Source: Paracoccaceae bacterium (lineage in GTDB: Bacteria; Pseudomonadota; Alphaproteobacteria; Rhodobacterales; Rhodobacteraceae). From it: DNA of 7,036 nucleotides. The notes under the pieces are model-generated. The model did not search any database. It had not been told where the DNA came from and worked only from the letters and a program-made list of their open reading frames with translations. The stretch spans positions 1 through 7,036 of the forward strand of contig SPLB01000313.1 of assembly GCA_004566265.1 (NCBI GenBank). Reading direction: 5' to 3'. Positions 1 to 6,364 of the stretch are shown here, in pieces. Positions within the stretch are counted from its first letter, which is position 1. Each line of letters starts with the position of its first letter. The translations under genes and the position numbers were made by a program.

Positions 1-261
1 GAGGCGGAGCTGTTAACCCTTGCCACCCACCCTGAACACCAGCGGCGGGGATTGGCGCGCGCGCTCATGCCCCTTTGGCAGACAGAGGCTGCAGCCCGTG
101 ACGCCAGGGACATGTTTCTGGAGGTCGCGGAAGACAATGTGCCCGCACAACAGCTGTACCTAAGCTGCGGATTCGCTCTTTTCGCGCGCCGTAAAGCCTA
201 TTATCCGCGTCACGGGGCGGCCTCTGTCGATGCGTTGCTGATGAAACGTGCCTTTCTGTAA
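1..261 (+). CDS. rimI: Ribosomal-protein-alanine N-acetyltransferase RimI-like (3' part only)
   Basis: The frame is open from the first base of the window to the TAA at 259-261, so only the last 86 codons are visible and the true start lies upstream. The visible part carries the C-terminal core of a GNAT acetyltransferase. The acetyl-CoA binding motif A appears as TLATHP followed by QRRGLA near the start. Next comes FLEVAEDNVPAQQLY, then the CGF and YY pattern typical of RimI, where an E-V-x-x-x-N-x-x-A-x-x-L-Y segment precedes G-F. RimI transfers an acetyl group from acetyl-CoA to the N-terminal alanine of ribosomal protein S18 in the cytoplasm. GNAT proteins are hard to separate by fold alone, so another N-acetyltransferase is possible. 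In many bacteria rimI sits next to tsaB, which would have to lie left of the window. No terminator is evident after it. Confidence 0.8.
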   Translation, partial: EAELLTLATHPEHQRRGLARALMPLWQTEAAARDARDMFLEVAEDNVPAQQLYLSCGFALFARRKAYYPRHGAASVDALLMKRAFL

Positions 262-284
262 CGGAATTGCGGAGGTTTGCGACC

Positions 285-311
285 GTTTGGTCAAAAAACT
301 GTTGACCAAAC
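285..311. promoter_or_regulatory. Perfect inverted repeat, likely operator upstream of the BMP-ABC genes
   Basis: Two perfectly complementary 10-nt arms, GTTTGGTCAA (285-294) and TTGACCAAAC (302-311), flank a 7-nt spacer. It begins 23 nt after the rimI stop and ends 116 nt before the binding-protein start. The arms are AT-rich in a GC-rich setting and no T-run follows, so it is not a convincing terminator. Half-site centres lie about 17 nt apart, which suits a dimeric transcription factor. The right arm contains TTGACC, which could itself be a -35 element; binding there would then block RNA polymerase. The regulator cannot be identified from sequence. Confidence 0.5.
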
Positions 312-355
312 CGGAAAGCCGCACGCTAAATCGCCACACAACTCGACCTAAGCCA

Positions 356-384
356 TTGCCGGGCACGCGCGTATGGCACAAAAT
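356..384 (+). promoter_or_regulatory. Candidate sigma-70-type promoter for the BMP gene
   Basis: TTGCCG (356-361) and CAAAAT (379-384) are separated by 17 nt, each matching 4 of 6 bases of the housekeeping consensus. Transcription would start near 391 and give a leader of about 37 nt. A competing possibility uses TTGACC (302-307), inside the upstream inverted repeat, with the weak -10 GCTAAA (325-330). The sequence alone does not decide between them. Confidence 0.3.
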
Positions 385-427
385 AAAGTGGTTTCAAAAA
401 ACCAGAACAAGACTTGGGAGTACCTAA

Positions 428-1423
428 ATGACCCTATTCAAATCGCTTATGGGCGCGGCTGCAGCGGTTTCGCTGACCGCAGGCGTTGCAATGGCCGATC
501 CGGCCGTTATCTTTGACCTCGGCGGTAAATTCGACAAATCCTTCAACGAAGCCGGCTACAATGGCGCCGAGCGTTGGGCGAAAGAAACCGGTGGTAAATA
601 CCTGGAAATCGAACTGAAGTCCGAAGCCCAGCGTGAGCAGGCTCTGCGCCGCTTCGCCGAAACCGGTGCAAACCCGATCATCACAATGGGCTTTGCCATG
701 AGCGCACCGCTGGCCGAAGTGGCTGGCGACTATCCGGACACCACCTTTGTCACGATCGATGGTTGGGTGCAGGCCCCGAACGTGCATGTGATCGGCTTCT
801 CCGAACAGGAAGGGTCTTATCTGGTTGGCATGCTTGCGGCACAAGCGTCTAAAACTGGGACCGTTGGCTTCATCGGCGGCATGGACATCCCGCTGATCCG
901 TCGTTTTGCCTGCGGTTACGCAGAGGGTGCGAAAGCTGTAAATCCGGACGCGGTCGTGATCGCGAACATGACGGGCACCACGCCGACCGCCTGGAACGAC
1001 CCGGTCAAAGGCTCTGAACTGACCAAAGCGCAGATTGCTCAGGGCGCGGATGTTGTTTACGCAGCGGCCGGCGGGACCGGTGTTGGTGTTCTCCAGACCG
1101 CAGCGGACGAAGGCATCCTGTCCATCGGCGTCGACAGCAACCAGAACCACCTGCACCCGGGCAAGGTCCTGACCTCCATGCTGAAGCGCGTTGACGTCGC
1201 CGTCTATGATGCGCTGAAAGCAGGCGACAGCCTGCAGCCGGCCATTCAGACCCTGGGTTTGGCCGAAGATGGTGTTGGCTACGCGCTGGATGACAACAAC
1301 GCATCCCTGATTTCGGATGACATGAAAGCGTCTGTTGAAGCGGCAAAAGCCAAAATCATCTCTGGTGAAGTTTCCGTACACAACTACACCTCTGACGACA
1401 GCTGCCCGGCTTTGAGCTTCTAA
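428..1423 (+). CDS. BMP/PnrA-family ABC transporter substrate-binding protein
   Basis: This 331-aa protein should bind a nucleoside-like ligand in the periplasm and hand it to the permeases encoded downstream. Residues 1-23 form a signal peptide: a short basic N-region, a hydrophobic core rich in Ala and Val, and a likely cut after AMA (A23/D24). There is no lipobox cysteine, so it is a soluble periplasmic protein, unlike the lipoprotein members such as PnrA. Family hallmarks are DLGGKFDKSFNEAG (residues 30-43), a GFIGG...RRF segment before Cys162, the AAAGGTGVG stretch, GVDSNQN (D236) and SMLKRVD (K253). The conserved Asp and Lys near the C-terminal lobe are probably ligand contacts, by analogy with PnrA. 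The start is supported by GGGAG at 416-420, 7 nt upstream. Purine nucleosides are the best-known ligands of the family, but the exact substrate here is inferred. Mature cysteines Cys162 and Cys326 could form a disulfide. Confidence 0.93.
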   Translation: MTLFKSLMGAAAAVSLTAGVAMADPAVIFDLGGKFDKSFNEAGYNGAERWAKETGGKYLEIELKSEAQREQALRRFAETGANPIITMGFAMSAPLAEVAGDYPDTTFVTIDGWVQAPNVHVIGFSEQEGSYLVGMLAAQASKTGTVGFIGGMDIPLIRRFACGYAEGAKAVNPDAVVIANMTGTTPTAWNDPVKGSELTKAQIAQGADVVYAAAGGTGVGVLQTAADEGILSIGVDSNQNHLHPGKVLTSMLKRVDVAVYDALKAGDSLQPAIQTLGLAEDGVGYALDDNNASLISDDMKASVEAAKAKIISGEVSVHNYTSDDSCPALSF

Positions 1424-1500
1424 GCGGAAGCAATCCGCCCCAAAGCAGCGAGATCAACGTGACACAACGCTTGATTCCGCCTCGGGGCTTTGCATCATGG

Positions 1501-1539
1501 CCCGGAGGTCGTTATTGAACGGCCTCCGGGTTTGATTTT
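1501..1539 (+). terminator. Terminator-like hairpin between binding-protein and ATPase genes
   Basis: The arms 1501-1513 and 1518-1530 form a 13-bp stem with one G-U pair, closed by the tetraloop ATTG and followed by TTTGATTTT (1531-1539). This is a textbook intrinsic terminator shape, with a slightly interrupted U-tract. It lies 77 nt after the binding-protein stop and 86 nt before the ATPase start. Partial termination or 3'-end protection here would raise binding-protein mRNA over transporter mRNA, a common arrangement in ABC import operons. Its arms can also pair with flanking segments (1480-1488 and 1542-1550), so an attenuator is possible. Confidence 0.7.
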
Positions 1540-1625
1540 CCCAAACCCGGAACATACGACGTAATCGGCGCAGCGCGACCCGGCTCCGGCGGCGCAACCG
1601 GTGATGAGGTGACAGGGGAGCCCAC

Positions 1626-3167
1626 ATGACGGCACCAGCAATCGAACTCATAGGCATTTCCAAGGCCTTTGGCCCCGTCCAGGCGAATAAGGACATTTCA
1701 ATCAGCGTGGCCCCCGGCTCGATCCATGGAATCATTGGCGAGAACGGCGCGGGCAAATCGACGTTGATGAGCATTCTGTATGGCTTCTACAAGGCCGACA
1801 AAGGTGAGATCTGGATCAAAGGCAATCGCATCGAGATCCCCGATAGCCAAGCTGCGATTGCGGCAGGTATTGGAATGGTGTTCCAACACTTCAAACTGGT
1901 CGAGAACTTTACCGTTTTGGAGAACATTGTGCTGGGGGCAGAAGACAGCGGTATGCTGATGCCCTCCCTGAGCCGCGCTCGCAGAGAGCTGAAAGCGCTC
2001 GAAGAAGAATACGAACTCTATGTGGACCCTGATGCCCGCATCGATGAAATCGGCGTGGGTATGCAGCAGCGTGTTGAGATCTTGAAAGCGCTGTATCGCA
2101 AAGCGGAAATTCTGATCCTAGATGAACCCACCGGCGTCTTGACTCCGGCAGAAGCGGACCAGCTGTTCCGCATCCTGGACCGTCTTCGCTCTGAAGGGAA
2201 AACCATCCTGCTGATTACGCACAAAATGCGCGAGATCATGGAGTACACTGACACCGTGTCTGTGATGCGCCGTGGCGAGATGAACGCGACCGTGAAGACC
2301 TCGGAAACCAGCCCCGAAGAGCTGGCAGAGCTGATGGTGGGCCGCAAGGTTCTGCTGCAGGTCGACAAGGTGCCTGCGAGACCGGGCAAGCCCATTCTGG
2401 AAATCAAAAACCTCTCGGTCACCGACAGCTTGGGTGTTGAGCGGATCAAAGGCATTGATCTTGAGGTGCGCGCCGGCGAGATCCTCGGTATTGCCGGGGT
2501 TGCAGGCAATGGCCAGTCGGAGCTGCTCGAGGTGCTGGGCGGCATGCGCTCTGACCGGGGTCGCATTTCCGGTTCTGTGAAACTGCACGGATCTGACCTG
2601 CCGATGACCGGCGAGGGTTCGGATGCCCGCGCCCGTCGCGATGCGCATATTGGCCACGTCCCCGAAGACCGTCAGACCGAAGGGCTGATTATGGACTTCC
2701 ACGCCTGGGAAAACATCGCTTTCGGCTATCACCGGGATCCGGCCTATAACTCGGGTCTGTTGATGGACAATGCCGCCCTGCGCGCTGACACAGAACGCAA
2801 GATGGAAAAATTCGACGTGCGTCCGCCGCTGCCGTGGCTGGCCGCCAAGAGCTTTTCCGGGGGCAACCAGCAAAAGATCGTTGTTGCGCGCGAGATCGAG
2901 CGCAATCCGGATCTCCTGCTGATCGGCCAGCCGACCCGTGGCGTCGACATTGGCGCGATTGAATTTATCCACCAGCAGATTGTTGAGCTGCGCGACGCCG
3001 GCAAGGCCATCTTGCTGGTGTCGGTAGAACTGGAAGAGATCCTGTCGCTGGCTGACCGGGTCGCTGTGATGTTTGACGGCAAGATCATGGGCGAACGCGC
3101 TGCAGATCAAACTGATGAAAAAGAACTCGGCCTGATGATGGCCGGCATCGCGGGGGAGGCCGCGTAA
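1626..3167 (+). CDS. BMP-type ABC importer ATP-binding protein (two fused ATPase domains)
   Basis: This 513-aa protein holds two ABC ATPase domains in tandem, as in RbsA-like and nucleoside (NupO/YufO-type) importers, and powers uptake from the cytoplasmic face. Domain 1 is complete: Walker A GENGAGKST (38-46), Q-loop Q87, a signature replaced by VGMQQR (144-149) as is usual in this subfamily, Walker B ending in D166-E167, and switch His199. Domain 2 has a degenerate Walker A, GVAGNGQSE (291-299), with Gln297 where the lysine would be. Its signature FSGGNQQK (410-417) is intact, but the Walker B reads IGQPTRG, with G434-Q435 replacing the Asp-Glu pair, and the H-loop reads LVSVE without His. 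Hydrolysis should therefore occur at one composite site, normal for the family. The start is supported by AGGGGAG at 1614-1620, 5 nt upstream. The next gene begins directly after the stop codon, indicating translational coupling. Confidence 0.95.
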   Translation: MTAPAIELIGISKAFGPVQANKDISISVAPGSIHGIIGENGAGKSTLMSILYGFYKADKGEIWIKGNRIEIPDSQAAIAAGIGMVFQHFKLVENFTVLENIVLGAEDSGMLMPSLSRARRELKALEEEYELYVDPDARIDEIGVGMQQRVEILKALYRKAEILILDEPTGVLTPAEADQLFRILDRLRSEGKTILLITHKMREIMEYTDTVSVMRRGEMNATVKTSETSPEELAELMVGRKVLLQVDKVPARPGKPILEIKNLSVTDSLGVERIKGIDLEVRAGEILGIAGVAGNGQSELLEVLGGMRSDRGRISGSVKLHGSDLPMTGEGSDARARRDAHIGHVPEDRQTEGLIMDFHAWENIAFGYHRDPAYNSGLLMDNAALRADTERKMEKFDVRPPLPWLAAKSFSGGNQQKIVVAREIERNPDLLLIGQPTRGVDIGAIEFIHQQIVELRDAGKAILLVSVELEEILSLADRVAVMFDGKIMGERAADQTDEKELGLMMAGIAGEAA

Positions 3168-4262
3168 ATGGACAAGATGCCTAAATGGGCCGATGTAGTG
3201 CTGATCCCGGTGATCAGCATCCTGCTGGCCGCAATCATTTCCGCCCTTGTGATCCTTGCAATTGGCGAAAACCCCGTTGAGGCGCTGAACCTGATGGTCA
3301 ATGGCGCGCTCGGTTCCACCTATGGCTGGGGCTATACGCTCTATTATGCCACCAACTTCCTGTTCACAGGTCTGGCTGTAGCGGTTGCCGCGCATGCGGG
3401 TCTGTTCAACATCGGCGGCGAAGGTCAGGCGATGTTGGGCGGTCTTGGCGTGGCGCTGTTCTGCCTGTATCTGCCCCTGCCCCACTGGACCATTGCGCTG
3501 GTTGTGGCGGCGGTTGGTGCAGGCCTGTTTGGCGCGGCCTGGGCGGCGATCCCGGCTTATTTGCAAGCCAAACGCGGCAGCCACATCGTTATTACCACCA
3601 TTATGTTCAACTTCATCGCGTTCTCCGTGCTGAACTACATGCTGGTTGAGGTGCTGAAACCCCAAGGCGCAATGGACCCGGCATCGGCGAAGTTCCCGGC
3701 CGCAACCCACCTGCCGTCACTGCATGATATCCTGGCGCCGCTGGGGATTGCGTTCTCCAAATCCGCGCCGGCCAACGTGACCCTGTTTGTGGCGCTGGCG
3801 GCCTGTGTGTTTGTCTGGGCGCTGATCTGGCGCACGCCGCTGGGGTATGAGATCCGCGCGCTGGGTAAATCAGAGCCTGCTACCCGTTACGCCGGTATTT
3901 CGTCAGTGCGCATTATCATGATCACCATGCTGATCTCGGGCGCGCTTTGCGGTCTGATGGCGATCAACAATGTGATGGGCGAAGCGGAACGTCTGGTTCT
4001 GAACGCAACCGAAGGGGCGGGCTTTATTGGGATTGCTGTTGCCCTGATGGGCCGCAACCACCCTGTTGGCGTGTTGCTGGCGGCGATCCTTTTTGGCTTC
4101 CTGTACCAAGGCGGGGCCGAGCTGGCGCTGTGGTCCAATATCCCGACCGAGCTGATCGTGGTTATTCAGGCGCTTGTCATCCTGTTCACCGGCGCGCTGG
4201 ACAATATGGTCCGGATGCCGATTGAAAAACTCTTCCTCGCGTTTCGGAAGGAGAAAGCCTGA
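3168..4262 (+). CDS. BMP-type ABC importer permease, subunit 1
   Basis: This 364-aa inner-membrane protein belongs to the BPD_transp_2 (branched-chain/ribose/nucleoside) permease family and should form half of the translocation channel. A first hydrophobic helix spans about residues 10-32. The conserved GLFNIGGEGQ segment (N81 to Q87) follows. A cytoplasmic coupling loop starts at G226 (GYEIRALGKSEP, then RYAGIS) and would contact the ATPase. Further hydrophobic segments run to the C-terminus. Its ATG abuts the ATPase stop codon with no gap, and its Shine-Dalgarno GGAGG (3155-3159) lies inside the last codons of the ATPase gene, 8 nt before the start. It pairs with the following permease. The subfamily is clear; the substrate is not readable from the permease. 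Confidence 0.93.
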   Translation: MDKMPKWADVVLIPVISILLAAIISALVILAIGENPVEALNLMVNGALGSTYGWGYTLYYATNFLFTGLAVAVAAHAGLFNIGGEGQAMLGGLGVALFCLYLPLPHWTIALVVAAVGAGLFGAAWAAIPAYLQAKRGSHIVITTIMFNFIAFSVLNYMLVEVLKPQGAMDPASAKFPAATHLPSLHDILAPLGIAFSKSAPANVTLFVALAACVFVWALIWRTPLGYEIRALGKSEPATRYAGISSVRIIMITMLISGALCGLMAINNVMGEAERLVLNATEGAGFIGIAVALMGRNHPVGVLLAAILFGFLYQGGAELALWSNIPTELIVVIQALVILFTGALDNMVRMPIEKLFLAFRKEKA

Positions 4263-5269
4263 TGGATTTCCTGACCCTCGTTCAGGTGCTGGACAGCACC
4301 GTCCGTCTGGCGACTCCGCTGCTGTTGGCCTGTCTGGCCGGTCTGTTCTCGGAACGGGCGGGCATCTTTGACATCGGCCTTGAAGGCAAGATGCTGATGG
4401 CGGCGTTCTTTTCGGCGGCGGTTGCGGCGATGACCGGCAATGTCTGGATGGGCCTTCTGGCGGGCATCGGCTCTTCCCTGGCGCTGTCTGGTCTGCATGG
4501 TGCAGCCTCAATCACCTTCCGGGGCAACCAGCTGATTTCCGGCGTGGCGATCAACTTCCTCGCCTCGGGTCTGACGGTTCTGATCGCGCAAAGCTGGTTC
4601 CAGCAGGGTGGCCGCACACCGTCGCTTCTGTCCGGTGGCCGCTTTGAGCCCATTGAGCTGCCCTTTGCGATTGGCCCCACCGAAGCGACCGAGGCCGGCC
4701 GCCGCCTGTCTGATCTGCTGTCCGAGGCCAATGTTTTGCAGCAGATCTATTCCGAGCTGATCTCAGGCCATTCGATCATTGTCTACATTGCCGGTCTCTG
4801 CGTGTTCCTGACCTGGTGGGTCCTGTTCCGTACCCGGTTTGGCCTGCGCCTGCGCGCCGTGGGTGAAAACCCCGCCGCCGTTGACACCGCAGGTATCTCG
4901 GTCATTCGTCTGCGGTTTGCCGCCGTTGCGATCTGCGGCATCCTCTGCGGCATTGCTGGCGCCTATCTGGCAACCGGTCTGCAGGCCGGGTTTGTAAAGG
5001 AAATGACCTCGGGGCGTGGATTTATCGCCCTCGCGGCGCTGATCTTTGCCAAATGGCGCCCGGTTGCGGCCCTGTGGGCCTGTCTGCTGTTTGGTCTGCT
5101 GCAGGCGATTGCGCTGCGATTCCAGAGCATCGACCTTGGCGGTTTTGTGGTCCCCGTTCAGTTTATGGAGGCCCTGCCCTACATCCTGACCGTGGTGATC
5201 CTGGCCGGTTTTGTTGGCAAAGCGGTCCCGCCGAAAGCCGGTGGTCAGCCTTACGTGAAAGAACGTTAA
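4262..5269 (+). CDS. BMP-type ABC importer permease, subunit 2
   Basis: This 335-aa polytopic inner-membrane protein is the second half of the channel. Near the N-terminus it has the family motif SERAGIFDIGLEGKMLM (D37, E41, G42), which parallels the NIGGEGQ motif of the first permease. The coupling loop GLRLRAVGENPAAVDTAGIS starts at G194. A polar segment between about residues 120 and 165, rich in Gly, Glu and Arg, interrupts the hydrophobic pattern and probably forms an extracytoplasmic loop or a short inserted domain. The start ATG overlaps the previous stop by 1 nt (TGATG). It is preceded by AAGGAG (4248-4253) 8 nt upstream, so it is translationally coupled. The gene closes the transport operon and is followed 30 nt later by an intrinsic terminator. 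Confidence 0.93.
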   Translation: MDFLTLVQVLDSTVRLATPLLLACLAGLFSERAGIFDIGLEGKMLMAAFFSAAVAAMTGNVWMGLLAGIGSSLALSGLHGAASITFRGNQLISGVAINFLASGLTVLIAQSWFQQGGRTPSLLSGGRFEPIELPFAIGPTEATEAGRRLSDLLSEANVLQQIYSELISGHSIIVYIAGLCVFLTWWVLFRTRFGLRLRAVGENPAAVDTAGISVIRLRFAAVAICGILCGIAGAYLATGLQAGFVKEMTSGRGFIALAALIFAKWRPVAALWACLLFGLLQAIALRFQSIDLGGFVVPVQFMEALPYILTVVILAGFVGKAVPPKAGGQPYVKER

Positions 5270-5298
5270 GCCACAGCGAAAAACCCAAAATTACCAAA

Positions 5299-5327
5299 GC
5301 CCCCGCCTGTATGGTCGGGGGCGTTTT
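5299..5327 (+). terminator. Rho-independent terminator of the ABC importer operon
   Basis: GCCCCCG (5299-5305) and CGGGGGC (5316-5322) form a perfect 7-bp GC stem. Two more C-G pairs are possible inside it around a bulged T. The run TTTT (5324-5327) follows after one G. It lies 30 nt after the permease stop codon and separates the importer from the downstream exporter gene. Confidence 0.85.
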
Positions 5328-5413
5328 CAGGCACGCCGCACGGATGAAAATGCGCAATCTGTGGCACGCGCGCCCAGTCACGAAAATATGCTGCTATGCG
5401 GCACGGCTTGGTG

Positions 5414-5444
5414 TTGATTTACGAAGCCGGCGGCGGTTTAAGAT
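5414..5444 (+). promoter_or_regulatory. Candidate promoter for the TauE/SafE gene, possibly leaderless
   Basis: TTGATT (5414-5419) is followed after 17 nt by TTTAAG (5437-5442), or after 19 nt by TAAGAT (5439-5444), each matching 4 of 6 consensus bases. Since a terminator closes the preceding operon, a promoter is expected in this gap. The predicted transcription start falls at about 5449-5452, on the likely ATG itself. The match is modest. Confidence 0.3.
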
Positions 5445-5449
5445 GCAAC

Positions 5450-6364
5450 ATGATGATCTACCTTCCCATTGCCGAAGTTGCTGTGAATGCCTGGGTTGTT
5501 CTTGGGCTGGGTGGGCTTGTCGGCATCTTGTCCGGCATGTTCGGCGTCGGCGGGGGCTTCATAATGACACCTCTGTTGTTTTTTATTGGCATCCCCCCTG
5601 CAGTCGCGGTGGCCACAGGGGCAAACCAGATCGTTGCCTCATCCGTGTCGGGTGTTCTGGCGCATCTTCAGCGTAAAACCGTTGACCTCAAGATGGGCGC
5701 TGTCCTGCAGGCCGGTGGTCTGGCAGGCGCTGTTTGCGGTGTTGCACTATTCAACTACCTAAAGTCGCTGGGTCAGGTCGATCTGTTTGTCACGCTTTGC
5801 TATGTGATCTTCCTTGGCGTTGTGGGCGGACTGATGTTCGTCGAGAGTGTGAACGCCTGGCGCAAAGCCAAAAGCGGCGCGGCCCCGAAACGGTCCCGCC
5901 ACAGCCCGATCCATGGGCTGCCATTCAAGGTGCGGTTTCGCACCTCCGGCCTCTATATTTCAGTAATTCCGCCCATTGCGGTGGGCTTCTTTGTTGGCGT
6001 GCTGACGGCGGTCATGGGCGTGGGCGGCGGCTTTATCATGGTGCCTGCCATGATCTATCTCTTAGGCATGCCTACGAAGGTGGTGGTTGGCACCTCGTTG
6101 TTCCAGATCATTATTGTGACCTCGGCTTCGACCATGCTCCATGCCATCACCAACCAAACTGTGGATATCGTTCTGGCGGTTCTTCTGCTGATTGGCGGGG
6201 TTGTAGGGGCGCAGTTTGGCACCCGCATTGGCGTGAACCTCCGCGCCGAGCAATTGCGCATTTTGCTGGCCACGCTTGTGCTGCTGGTCTGCGGCAAGCT
6301 GGCGCTGGACCTGCTGCTGGAGCCGAGCGAACTTTATACCCTCTCCGCGCCGGGGAGATCGTGA
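5450..6364 (+). CDS. TauE/SafE-family membrane exporter
   Basis: With the start at 5450 this is a 304-aa polytopic membrane protein of the TauE/SafE family (Pfam PF01925). Members are linked to export of sulfite, sulfoacetate or other small organic anions across the inner membrane. It shows the family's internal duplication. The first half has GVGGGFIMTP (32-41) then TGANQI, and ends TVDLK. The second half repeats GVGGGFIMVP (190-199) then GTSLFQI, and ends TVDIV. A basic loop (about 135-168) links the halves and should be cytoplasmic. I count roughly eight membrane segments. The same frame extends up to an ATG at 5396, but that adds 18 polar residues without a ribosome site. I prefer the ATG pair at 5450/5453, which puts the hydrophobic sequence at the N-terminus as in relatives I recall. 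No good Shine-Dalgarno precedes 5450. The substrate is not determinable from sequence. Confidence 0.88.
   Translation: MMIYLPIAEVAVNAWVVLGLGGLVGILSGMFGVGGGFIMTPLLFFIGIPPAVAVATGANQIVASSVSGVLAHLQRKTVDLKMGAVLQAGGLAGAVCGVALFNYLKSLGQVDLFVTLCYVIFLGVVGGLMFVESVNAWRKAKSGAAPKRSRHSPIHGLPFKVRFRTSGLYISVIPPIAVGFFVGVLTAVMGVGGGFIMVPAMIYLLGMPTKVVVGTSLFQIIIVTSASTMLHAITNQTVDIVLAVLLLIGGVVGAQFGTRIGVNLRAEQLRILLATLVLLVCGKLALDLLLEPSELYTLSAPGRS

Noticed and set aside
285..311. Reading the large inverted repeat as the rimI terminator
   Set aside because: The arms are AT-rich and the following bases are CGGAAAGCC, with no T-run, so an operator is the better explanation.
434..1381. Minus-strand open frame (315 codons) opposite the BMP gene
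   Set aside because: It is almost exactly a shadow of the binding-protein frame, with a composition typical of antisense translation and no family motif.
1424..1438. Small hairpin GCGGA/TCCGC directly after the BMP stop codon
   Set aside because: It has only 5 bp and no T-run; too weak to call as a terminator next to the much stronger structure at 1501-1539.
1532..1560. Possible internal promoter TTGATT, 17 nt, TACGAC before the ATPase gene
   Set aside because: The -10 matches only 3 of 6 bases and the -35 falls inside the terminator U-tract; too weak to list as a feature.
2118..3710. Long minus-strand open frame (530 codons) across the ATPase and first permease genes
   Set aside because: It lies antisense to two unmistakable genes in GC-rich DNA, spans their junction, and its product is rich in His, Gln and Arg with no recognisable domain.
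5346..5405. Imperfect direct repeat (GAAAAT ... GGCACG, two copies about 36 nt apart)
   Set aside because: Only the two 6-nt ends match well, with about 15 of 24 positions identical overall; compatible with chance.
5053..5676. Plus-strand open frame overlapping the end of permease 2, the terminator and the start of TauE/SafE
   Set aside because: It reads through an intrinsic terminator and out of frame through two well-supported genes; its product has no coherent domain.
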